From: an uncultured Leptospiraceae bacterium
Lineage (GTDB): Bacteria > Spirochaetota > Leptospiria > Leptospirales > Leptospiraceae
Length of the DNA stretch: 5,945 nucleotides
Direction: 5' to 3'
Assembly: GCA_937924465.1 (NCBI GenBank)
Contig: CALDSP010000176.1
Coordinates: forward strand, 1 to 5,945
Position 1 is the first letter of the stretch. The number at the start of each line of letters is the position of its first letter. A program made the position numbers and the translations under genes. Positions 1 to 5,945 of the stretch are shown here, piece by piece. The notes beneath the pieces are model-generated. The model was not told where the DNA came from and searched no databases. It saw only the letters and a list, made by a program, of their open reading frames with translations.

Positions 1-1
1 A

Positions 2-301
2 GAACCAAAAAAATATTGGCAGTATTATTATCATCTATTTGAAAATTTTCGAAAACTAGAAAAAGAAAAATTATTAGAATATACAAAACAACTTAAGATT
101 CCTCTTGAAAGTTGGAAGTCTTGTATGAATGATAAAGTGCAAAAACAAGAAATTATTTCCAAAATTCAAAAAGATATAAATGAAGGAAAAAAATTAGGAG
201 TGACTGGAACACCTAGTTTTTTGATTGGAGAGAAACTATATGTCGGTGCTATACCTTACTCTACGTTTGAAGATTTGATTTTAAGGCATTTAAAAAAATG
301 A
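2..301 (+). CDS. DsbA-like thioredoxin-fold oxidoreductase, C-terminal part (5' end outside window)
   Basis: An open frame enters from the left edge and ends at TGA 299-301, giving the last 99 residues. The visible part matches the C-terminal half of DsbA/Thioredoxin_4 proteins: a helical stretch beginning near YWQYYYHLFEN, a helix with a single Cys (SWKSC, residue 41 of the fragment) as in the common FxxC segment, then GVTGTPSFLIG (about 67-77), which holds the family's cis-proline (Pro71 of the fragment), and a final GAIPYSTFEDLI helix. In this family the catalytic CxxC lies near the N-terminus, so it cannot be seen here, nor can any signal peptide. Such proteins usually oxidise or isomerise thiols of exported proteins, and some act as membrane-anchored variants. 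The stop lies 34 bases before the next gene on the same strand, so co-transcription is likely. The fold is well supported; the exact role (DsbA, DsbG-like or peroxide-linked) is open. Confidence 0.85.
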   Translation, partial: EPKKYWQYYYHLFENFRKLEKEKLLEYTKQLKIPLESWKSCMNDKVQKQEIISKIQKDINEGKKLGVTGTPSFLIGEKLYVGAIPYSTFEDLILRHLKK

Positions 302-335
302 CAAAAAAAGGTTGTAATTTTCCGAAAATCATTAT

Positions 336-1592
336 ATGAAGATCGTTCTTCTATTTTTGTTTTTATTTACATCTATCCTTTGGACAAAATCTACAAAAAA
401 AGAGAAATTTCAAAAAGAAGAAACGGAAAAAACAGTAGTTTGGGAAGGGGAGATTACGGCTGTTTATAAAGACAAAGGGAAGATTCATGCTTTAGTTCCT
501 CTCAATCATGAGTTAACAGGAAATAGTTTCGAAGAGATCCAAGAAAATATAAAAAAAATCAAACGTTTTTCTATACGTCAAAAGATCACAAGAAAAAAAA
601 TTGGAGTTTTTGAAGTTAGTTATATTGAATTTGTTCGTAAAGTAGAAAACGGAAAAAAGAAAGAAATAGAACTTGCTATTTTTGGAAAATTTATTCCAAA
701 GAAAAAAGATTATATGGATTTAATTTCCAATAATTTTTATATTTCCGTTCTTCAAGAAGAAGTGGTTTATGAAGATCCCTCAGGTATGTTTAATGAAAAA
801 CCTTCCAAGCCAAGTAATATAATTATTCATCCCAAAGATAAAAAAGAAATGGTTTTAGTACCGGCAGGACTTTTTATTCATGGACAAGGAATAGATGGAA
901 CCAGTGATGATTACAATCCTGCGTTTCAAAAGCCGGGTTTAGATAATTTAATTGAGCTTCCTTCTTTTTATATTGATAAATATGAAGTTACAAATGCAGA
1001 GTACGATAAATTTTTAAAAGAGACAAATGGCTCTCCTCCAAGTTATTGGACAAATGGAGAAATTCCTTATGGAAAAGAAGATCATCCTGTAATTTCTTTA
1101 ACCTATAGAGAGGTAGAAGCCTATGCAGCATGGGCTGGTAAACGCATTCCTACAGAATTTGAATGGGAAAAAGCCGCAAGGGGCTCGGGAGTGATTGTAA
1201 CGAAAGATAAAAAAGAAAACCTCATTTTTGAAATCAATACTATTTCGTATCCTTTTGGAAATAAATATGATTCTAGACTGTGCAATTGCAAAGGAAATGG
1301 AGCAAACGACACTATATCTGTTTACGAATTACCTATAAAAGGTGCAAGTGTTTATGGAGTGATTGGAATGTGTGGAAATGCTCCAGAGTGGACAAGTTCA
1401 TGGTATGAGCCTTATACAGGTCATTATTTTGACTCTCCTTTAAATGGAAAAGCTGTGAAAGTAGTGAGAGGGGGTTCATTTTTTGAATCTCGAAAAAATT
1501 GTACGGTATATGCCCGTTCTTTTGGTGGACTTCCAAATTTAGCAGAGGATAGAAGAGCCGGATTTAGACTTGTAATTGATAAGAATGATTAG
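336..1592 (+). CDS. Exported SUMF1/FGE-fold protein, probably not a true formylglycine-generating enzyme
   Basis: 418 residues. The first 18 or so (MKIVLLFLFLFTSILW) form a hydrophobic signal peptide or anchor without a lipobox Cys, so the protein is probably exported. Residues 34-165 are a charged, possibly beta-rich region I do not recognise. Residues 172-413 are an FGE-sulfatase domain: MVLVPAGLFIHG (172), EVTNAEY, HPVISLTY (250), GKRIPTEFEWEKAARG (268-283), CGNAPEW (346-352), RGGSF (378-382) and a final AGFRLVID. True formylglycine-generating enzymes carry two active-site Cys five residues apart after the GGS motif. Here the first aligns with Glu384 and only Cys389 remains, so sulfatase activation is doubtful. 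Other Cys are 316, 318 and 346. Relatives with this fold include PvdO and the C-terminal part of EgtB, but no DinB domain is present. No clear Shine-Dalgarno precedes ATG 336. The 3' end overlaps the ankyrin gene. Fold is sure, activity unknown. Confidence 0.88.
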   Translation: MKIVLLFLFLFTSILWTKSTKKEKFQKEETEKTVVWEGEITAVYKDKGKIHALVPLNHELTGNSFEEIQENIKKIKRFSIRQKITRKKIGVFEVSYIEFVRKVENGKKKEIELAIFGKFIPKKKDYMDLISNNFYISVLQEEVVYEDPSGMFNEKPSKPSNIIIHPKDKKEMVLVPAGLFIHGQGIDGTSDDYNPAFQKPGLDNLIELPSFYIDKYEVTNAEYDKFLKETNGSPPSYWTNGEIPYGKEDHPVISLTYREVEAYAAWAGKRIPTEFEWEKAARGSGVIVTKDKKENLIFEINTISYPFGNKYDSRLCNCKGNGANDTISVYELPIKGASVYGVIGMCGNAPEWTSSWYEPYTGHYFDSPLNGKAVKVVRGGSFFESRKNCTVYARSFGGLPNLAEDRRAGFRLVIDKND

Positions 1593-2328
1593 GCTATTTA
1601 TACAATTTATTTTTGGACTTTTTCTTATTATAAATTGCTCTAGTCTTGAAGAAAAAATTACACAAAGTGCTTATAATGGTGATTTAGAATCTTTAAAGAA
1701 ATTGTTGAATGCTAATCAAAACATAAATGTACAAGATGAAAGGGGCTGGACTCCTTTAATGAGTGCTTCTGAAAGTGGAAAATTGGAGGTTGTAAAATAT
1801 TTACTTGAAAATAAGGCTAAGACTAATCTTAGAAATGAAAAGGGAGACACAGCTTTAATTCGAGCAAGCGTTACAGGACATGTTGAAATAGTTAAGTTAC
1901 TCATTATTGCTGGGGCATCGGTTCATTTAAAAAATAAAAAAGGTTATACTCCTCTCATGAAAGCTGCTGAAAGAGATCACGTAGACGTTATGCGAGTACT
2001 TATAGAAAATGGAGCCAAAGTCAATGAAGTGAAAATCCCCGATAAAGATCTAGATACAGCTCTTCATTTAGCCATAAATGAAGAGGCAGAGGGAGCTGTT
2101 TCCTTATTGATTCAAAAAGGATCAAATATAAACCTAAAAAATAGTGATGGGTTTACTCCTATTATGCTTGCAATTGAGAAGGAAAATCTTGTAATCATTC
2201 AAAAACTCTTAGACGCAAAAGCAGACTTAAATCAAGTTTCTCACTATGGAGATAGTCTTTCTACACTTTTAGAAAACAAACCTGAATCTTTAAAAAAGTT
2301 ATTTAATGAAAAAATAATAAAGAAATGA
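1585..2328 (+). CDS. Ankyrin-repeat putative lipoprotein
   Basis: 247 residues from ATG 1585. A TTG in frame at 1576 would add three residues; I prefer the ATG because it sits in ATGATTAG, giving an 8-base overlap with the upstream stop that suggests translational coupling. The N-terminus (MIRLFIQF...FLIINC) is a short basic start, a hydrophobic core and Cys18 followed by SS. This looks like a lipoprotein signal peptide, but with Asn at -1 the lipobox is non-classical. Mature residues form consecutive ankyrin repeats of 33 residues at about 22-54, 55-87, 88-120, 121-156 (three extra residues), 157-189 and 190-222, with a degenerate C-terminal cap at 223-247. Typical TPLM, TALI and TALH helix starts and the turn glycines are clear. 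Ankyrin repeats bind proteins; the partner is not evident. If the signal holds, the repeats lie in the periplasm or on a membrane surface. The tight overlap suggests it works with the SUMF1-like protein, which is inference. Confidence 0.9.
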   Translation: MIRLFIQFIFGLFLIINCSSLEEKITQSAYNGDLESLKKLLNANQNINVQDERGWTPLMSASESGKLEVVKYLLENKAKTNLRNEKGDTALIRASVTGHVEIVKLLIIAGASVHLKNKKGYTPLMKAAERDHVDVMRVLIENGAKVNEVKIPDKDLDTALHLAINEEAEGAVSLLIQKGSNINLKNSDGFTPIMLAIEKENLVIIQKLLDAKADLNQVSHYGDSLSTLLENKPESLKKLFNEKIIKK

Positions 2329-2369
2329 AATCACTTTTCTATTTTACGAAATTTTAAAACTTAGAATTT

Positions 2370-3983
2370 ATGTTAAAATTATTAAATTTAAAAAACATTC
2401 AACTCAACTATAAAGAAAAAGATTTACAAACCTCTAAAAATACAAAACTCAGTCAAGTTCCATTTTCTCCTCAAACAGAGAAATATTTATTACAAGCATT
2501 CCAGAATGAATCTTTGTTTCCTCATTTTGCTTTTTTAGGAAACTCGGGATTAGGAAAAAAAACTATCTTAAAGAATATAATTCAAAAGCTTTATAAAAAA
2601 GAACCAGTTATTGATTCTTTTTCTAGTTTAAATTCTTGGTTAGGAGTTTTTGAAGAAGGAAGATTTCAAGGTGGAAAATTTCAACAAGCTAAAAATAATT
2701 TTTTAATCATTCCCATCTCAGAATTACTAAAAAAAACATTTCTTATTCATTTTCTTGTTTCCGTTTTAAAGGAAAAGAAAGTAGAAAGATGGCATCTTCC
2801 AGAAACTTTATATTTCATGGAAATTCCTTTAAAATTATTTCCATTGCCTGTGGATTTTAGAGTTATACTTACAGGGGAAGAGGAAGAATTTGAGAAATTG
2901 TTAAAGAAAAATTTTTATATAGATGATATCTTTAAAATGAAAATTTTCTTGGATTATGAATGTGATACAAGCTCAAAAAATTTAAAAAAATTTTCTCTTG
3001 TGCTTGATTCCTTAATTCAAGAAAACTCACCAAGTCTAGATCTTTCTGCTAAGCTTAGATTTTTAGAGGAAATGCTTTATCAAAATGAAAATCGAAATAG
3101 ATTTTCTACAAGTTTAGAAGATTATCAAGTAATTTATCAAGAAGCTGTTTCCCTATTTAAAAAAAAGAAAATTTTATCATATAATGAAATTGAAAAAGCC
3201 ATTCAAAATATAAAAGAGAGAAATTCAACTCAAAAAAAAAAGTATTATAAATCAATTCAAAGAAAGATTTATAATTTTTCTCTAAATGGGAAGAGACTAG
3301 GTCGAATTTATGGACTTTCTATATTTAATCCTTATGGATCTTTGGAAGAGTACGGACAAGTAAATATTATTTCAGCCAGAGTTGGATTTGGCAATGGAAG
3401 TTTTATTAACGTTGAGCGCGAGTCAAACATGTCAGGAAATTCACATGATAAAGGAGTTTTTATTTTACAATCTTATTTAAAAGGACTTTTTCCTAAAGTT
3501 GAAAATCTAAACTTAGATATTTCTATTTTATTTGAACAAAGTAACTCTACTGCTATTGATGGAGACTCGGCTTCAGTTGCTGAACTTTTGGCTTGTTTAT
3601 CTGCACTTTCTGGAGTTGAAATTCCAACCCAAATTGCTATAACGGGAGCAATGTCTCAATATGGGGAGGCTTTGGCGGTGGGAGCAGTTTCTCAAAAAAT
3701 TGAGGCATGGTTTGAATTTGTAAGCATTCTTGGAAATAAAAAAGATCAATACTTTGTCTATATTCCAGAGGCAAATCAAGAAAATTTAGTTTTTTCTAAA
3801 AAATCTCTTGATTTTATGGCAAAAAAAAATTTTTTTATTAAAACATACACGCATGTGATGGATATAATTCTCGATATATTTGGAATTTCTTTTGGAAAAT
3901 TAGAGTCAGATAATACATATACTAAAGGTAGCTTGCTTAGAAAAATTGAGCAAAATTTGAGCAAGGAAAAAATTAAAAGTTGA
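2370..3983 (+). CDS. Compact Lon-family (LonH/YcbZ-like, AAA_32 type) protease with degenerate ATPase part
   Basis: 537 residues, cytoplasmic, no signal. Residues 53-75 hold a P-loop-like GNSGLGKKT (57-65), in which Lys64 takes the usual Ser/Thr place. FLIIPISELL (111-120) aligns with the family's Walker B segment YLxLDAxDLL, but Pro115 replaces the Asp. VDFRVILTGEEEEFEKLL (161-178) matches the conserved VKVVLIGDRExYYLL strand. Residues 306-510 are a full Lon protease domain: NGKRLGRIYGLS, NVERESNMSG, HDKG (359-362), DGDSAS with catalytic Ser400, and VGAVSQKIE with catalytic Lys443. The Ser-Lys gap of 43 equals that of E. coli Lon (679 and 722). The long coiled-coil insertion of about 800-residue relatives is missing, so the length is closer to E. 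coli YcbZ (586). Likely role: processive or regulated proteolysis in the cytoplasm, substrates unknown. ATP use is doubtful. An A10 run interrupts codons 288-291 between the halves. The gene is 41 bases after the ankyrin gene and 3 before the next. Confidence 0.9.
   Translation: MLKLLNLKNIQLNYKEKDLQTSKNTKLSQVPFSPQTEKYLLQAFQNESLFPHFAFLGNSGLGKKTILKNIIQKLYKKEPVIDSFSSLNSWLGVFEEGRFQGGKFQQAKNNFLIIPISELLKKTFLIHFLVSVLKEKKVERWHLPETLYFMEIPLKLFPLPVDFRVILTGEEEEFEKLLKKNFYIDDIFKMKIFLDYECDTSSKNLKKFSLVLDSLIQENSPSLDLSAKLRFLEEMLYQNENRNRFSTSLEDYQVIYQEAVSLFKKKKILSYNEIEKAIQNIKERNSTQKKKYYKSIQRKIYNFSLNGKRLGRIYGLSIFNPYGSLEEYGQVNIISARVGFGNGSFINVERESNMSGNSHDKGVFILQSYLKGLFPKVENLNLDISILFEQSNSTAIDGDSASVAELLACLSALSGVEIPTQIAITGAMSQYGEALAVGAVSQKIEAWFEFVSILGNKKDQYFVYIPEANQENLVFSKKSLDFMAKKNFFIKTYTHVMDIILDIFGISFGKLESDNTYTKGSLLRKIEQNLSKEKIKS
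3232..3241 (+). repeat. A10 homopolymer inside the Lon-like gene
   Basis: Ten consecutive A encode part of Gln288 and Lys289-291, in the linker between the ATPase-like half and the Lon protease domain. It is the longest single-base run I found. Read in either alternative frame downstream, translation stops soon: gaining one A leads to GTA TTA TAA (stop at 3248-3250), and losing one A leads to a TAA after about 14 codons. Slippage during replication or transcription would therefore yield an N-terminal half protein of about 293-305 residues without the protease. Confidence 0.9.
3821..3836 (+). repeat. A9T7 tract inside the Lon-like gene
   Basis: Nine A followed directly by seven T, coding for the end of Ala484, then KKNFF, near the C-terminal end of the protease domain. 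Such tracts are intrinsically bent and slippage-prone. It follows normal codons here, so base composition is a sufficient explanation. Confidence 0.85.
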
Positions 3984-3986
3984 TTT

Positions 3987-5201
3987 ATGATACACTTTTT
4001 AAGTTGGAAAATTCAAAAAGCCGTGCTTATTTCTATTTCTTCTCTTGTAGGAATGGTGGCTTTGCTTTGGATTTTTCCTACTAAAACAAAACAAAATAGA
4101 AATTTGCCAAGTTCCTTTCAAGCAAAAGATTTTTCAACTTACAGAGAGTCTCATTCATCCCAAGTAGATCTTAAGTCTTCTCCCAAGAACAAAGAATCTT
4201 CCAAAAATCAAAATTTTACATTGGATTTTTACAAAGAGTTTGTTCCTAAAGAATTTCCCTTGTCTATTCAAAAATTGGAAATGGAAAAACAAAATGAATT
4301 TGTTTATTCTTTTTCTTCAACAAATTTTTCTATGAATGTTTTTCGTAATTATACTCTTCCAAATTTTCAAGAAAGAGCTTTGTTTGGGAATTCTCAAGCT
4401 AACCCAAGGTTTGGAAATTATTTTTTTAATATAAATTATAAAATCTATCCTTATTTATTTACCGAAATTACTTTTCAGCATAATACTTATTCTTTTCAAA
4501 TGAACCGAGATTATTCTAGTTTGAGCACTGGTATTCAATTGAAACCAAATCAATATTTTTCAGCTAGTTTTTTAACGGGAGAGACTTTTCTTTATTTGAA
4601 TTCAAGATTAAATCAAAGCAGTATTATAAACTATTTAGATAAACCTTATATGGAGTCGCCTGAAAGAAAAAATCGTTTTGAACTTAGAAGTGAATTTCGT
4701 CCTTTCAAAAATTTATTTTTACAAGCTTCTATATATAACACAGATCAACTGTATGATGAATTAAATTCTGGTCAAGGTACGAAATTTGTCTTTGGTTATG
4801 GGTTCAATTTTTTTCAATTCAATTTAAAATATAATTATTTAGGAAATCAATTTTTACGAAATGGAAGAGTCTTTGACAACAATCCACAAAATCGCGATGC
4901 AGGTGGAGTAGGGGTAACGATATTTTTAGATAGAAAGCAAAACTTATCTTTGTATCTTGGAAATAATTATTTTAATTTGTTTCATTCTCCTCGTTATGAA
5001 GATAAATCAAATTTACCTTATACTACTTCTTACTCTGCCTCTTTACGTGGTCGAACTTTTCAACGTGGATTTTTATTTTTGAACTTTCGTAATCAAATTA
5101 GTAAAGACATGCAGTACATGAATTTTGGAACCTTACGTGTTCCGTTACAAACTATTTATCAAGATACTGCCACTTCTCTTGGGTTAGAGCTTTGGTTTTA
5201 A
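3987..5201 (+). CDS. Putative outer-membrane beta-barrel protein of unknown family
   Basis: 404 residues, not a family I recognise. Residues 1-11 are a basic start (Lys8, Lys11), 12-30 a hydrophobic segment (AVLISISSLVGMVALLWIF) with no obvious AxA cleavage site, so either a long signal peptide or an uncleaved anchor. Residues 32-80 are a Ser/Lys/Asn-rich, low-complexity linker. From about residue 105 onward the chain shows alternating hydrophobic and polar residues rich in Tyr, Phe and Asn, split by turns: for example NYFFNINYKIYPYLFTEI, FELRSEFRPFKNLFLQAS, GGVGVTIFL and GFLFLNFRNQI. I count roughly 12-14 possible strands. It ends in LGLELWF with a terminal Phe, as in the C-terminal strand recognised by the BAM machinery. 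It lies 3 bases after the Lon-like gene, so it is likely co-transcribed; AAGGA at 3963-3967 is too far (about 19 bases) to be a normal ribosome site for ATG 3987. Barrel placement is inference from pattern; substrate or ligand unknown. Confidence 0.75.
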   Translation: MIHFLSWKIQKAVLISISSLVGMVALLWIFPTKTKQNRNLPSSFQAKDFSTYRESHSSQVDLKSSPKNKESSKNQNFTLDFYKEFVPKEFPLSIQKLEMEKQNEFVYSFSSTNFSMNVFRNYTLPNFQERALFGNSQANPRFGNYFFNINYKIYPYLFTEITFQHNTYSFQMNRDYSSLSTGIQLKPNQYFSASFLTGETFLYLNSRLNQSSIINYLDKPYMESPERKNRFELRSEFRPFKNLFLQASIYNTDQLYDELNSGQGTKFVFGYGFNFFQFNLKYNYLGNQFLRNGRVFDNNPQNRDAGGVGVTIFLDRKQNLSLYLGNNYFNLFHSPRYEDKSNLPYTTSYSASLRGRTFQRGFLFLNFRNQISKDMQYMNFGTLRVPLQTIYQDTATSLGLELWF

Positions 5202-5204
5202 ACA

Positions 5205-5945
5205 TTATTTAAATTTTTTATGCATTATATCCCTCATTATAAAACGAGCGGGATGAAGTCCCTCTAAAATAGAAATAGGTACGGGTGGAGCTTCTCCACA
5301 AATTAAAGCAACTAAACTTTCAGCTAAGATTGATGAATAACTAATTCCCTTAGAACCCATTCCGGCTAGTATATACAGGTTAGGGTATGTTTTTCCAAAG
5401 GGATAGTTTTTTTCATTATGACCTTTTTGAAAATTTTTATAATCTTTTTTGTATTCCTCTATAATTGGTAGGCTACCAAAAACTGGTAGTCTGTCTTTGG
5501 AATTGGCTCTAAATCCTACTTTAGAGGATAAATTTTTTCCATTGTAAAAAGGAAGATTTGAAATAGAATTTCGCAAACGACTCAATAGTAGTTCATTATG
5601 TTCTGGACTTTCGAAAGGATTAGAATCATAAGGATTAAAAGTGGCTCCCAGAATTTGCACTTCATTTATAGAAATTAAATAAGTATCTTCTAAGATAAAA
5701 GGAGCTTTTTCTTGGTATTTAAATTCATTTGGTAAAAAGCAGATTTGTCCCCGAATTTTCTGAAAAGGAAGTTGGGACTGTTCAAAGTCTAGAATTCCAA
5801 AAGAGTTTGCAAGGATGAGAATTTCAGTTTCGAGAAATAAACCTTTATGATCCCAAAGTTTCCAAGTTCCATTATAACTTAGTTTTTGAATTTTTTTTCC
5901 TAGTAAAAATTCAACTCCTTGTGATTTAAGAGAGTTGCGCATGGA
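5205..5945 (-). CDS. mnmC: MnmC-type FAD-dependent tRNA wobble-uridine (cmnm5s2U34) oxidoreductase, C-terminal part (5' end outside window)
   Basis: The frame stays open through the right edge, and the Met codon at 5940-5942 is probably internal: the N-terminal GxGxxG Rossmann motif that binds FAD is absent, and this family normally has about 140 more residues before this point. Visible landmarks, numbered from that Met: a VEFLLGKKI strand, LILANSFG (about 42-49), IRGQICFLP (63-71), ILGATFNPYD (about 97), VGFRANSKDRLPVFG (142-156), AGMGSKGISYSSILAE (about 192-207) and the family's C-terminal LHPARFIMRDI. Together these fit the FAD domain (MnmC2) of the tRNA 5-methylaminomethyl-2-thiouridine pathway. 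This enzyme removes the carboxymethyl group from cmnm5s2U34 to give nm5s2U34, which is then methylated. Whether a methyltransferase domain is fused upstream cannot be seen. A generic DAO-family amine oxidase such as ThiO is the alternative, but the PARF ending favours MnmC. It converges on the barrel gene with a 3-base gap. Confidence 0.82.
   Translation of the reverse strand, partial: SMRNSLKSQGVEFLLGKKIQKLSYNGTWKLWDHKGLFLETEILILANSFGILDFEQSQLPFQKIRGQICFLPNEFKYQEKAPFILEDTYLISINEVQILGATFNPYDSNPFESPEHNELLLSRLRNSISNLPFYNGKNLSSKVGFRANSKDRLPVFGSLPIIEEYKKDYKNFQKGHNEKNYPFGKTYPNLYILAGMGSKGISYSSILAESLVALICGEAPPVPISILEGLHPARFIMRDIMHKKFK

Noticed and set aside
317..329. ATTTT-CCG-AAAAT hairpin after the DsbA-like gene as a terminator
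   Set aside because: A five-pair A/T stem with a three-base loop and no T-tract is not a credible terminator.
312..335. TTGTAA ... CATTAT as a promoter before the SUMF1-like gene
   Set aside because: The spacing is only 12 bases and the gap to the upstream gene is 34 bases, so read-through is simpler.
1121..1312. Short - strand open frame inside the SUMF1-like gene
   Set aside because: It lies opposite conserved FGE motifs and has no recognisable features; the same holds for - strand frames at 1333-1536, 1716-1904, 3597-3779 and 3776-3964.
1576..1584. TTG start at 1576 for the ankyrin gene
   Set aside because: It adds only MIR before a second MIR; ATG 1585 gives the same signal peptide with a more usual start codon and overlap.
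1648..2260. Periodic similarity in the ankyrin gene as a DNA tandem repeat
   Set aside because: The period exists at protein level (33 residues); the DNA copies differ widely, so it is ordinary ankyrin repetition and not a recent duplication.
2362..2367. TAGAAT as a -10 promoter element before the Lon-like gene
   Set aside because: It ends two bases before the ATG, with no -35 match at the right distance; transcription would start inside the gene.
5197..5219. TTTAAA inverted repeat plus T6 as an intrinsic terminator
   Set aside because: The stem has only A-T pairs and would be too weak; such matches are expected by chance in this composition.
5250..5262. GGGA-TGAAG-TCCC hairpin as a terminator
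   Set aside because: A four-base stem without a T-tract, inside the conserved C-terminal coding part of the MnmC-like gene.
5940..5942. ATG as the true start of the MnmC-like gene
   Set aside because: The frame continues to the window edge, and the FAD-binding N-terminal region expected for the family would be missing.

Overview
The window is about 6 kb of strongly AT-rich DNA (roughly 30% G+C by eye, with many A and T runs), almost wholly coding. Five genes lie on the + strand: the 3' end of a DsbA-like thiol-disulfide oxidoreductase (2-301), a formylglycine-generating-enzyme-fold (SUMF1-like) exported protein (336-1592), an ankyrin-repeat putative lipoprotein (1585-2328), a compact Lon-type protease of the AAA_32/LonH kind (2370-3983), and a putative outer-membrane beta-barrel protein (3987-5201). 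A sixth gene, on the - strand and cut by the right edge (5205-5945), is the C-terminal part of an MnmC-type FAD-dependent tRNA U34 oxidoreductase. There are no tRNAs, rRNAs, mobile elements, CRISPR arrays or convincing terminators, and no gene-free stretch longer than 41 bases.

The organism is most likely a low-GC diderm bacterium. The barrel protein ends in a C-terminal aromatic residue (LELWF), and one product has a lipoprotein-type signal peptide with a relaxed lipobox (IINC). A spirochaete related to Leptospira would fit, but this is a guess from style and not a demonstrated placement.

The five + genes are tightly packed (34-base gap, 8-base overlap, 41-base gap, 3-base gap) and probably form one transcription unit that starts upstream of the window. 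Three products look exported or envelope-bound, and the DsbA-like product would normally be so too, which suggests an envelope theme. The Lon-like protein is the cytoplasmic exception. MnmC is convergent, its stop codon 3 bases from that of the barrel gene, and is functionally separate.

The points most worth following are the Lon-like protein (complete Ser/Lys protease dyad, degraded ATPase motifs, and an A10 run exactly between the two halves), the SUMF1-like protein that has lost one of the two catalytic cysteines of true formylglycine-generating enzymes, and the barrel protein of no recognised family with a long basic N-terminus. No wholly new system is demonstrated; the gene combination is the most unusual thing here.
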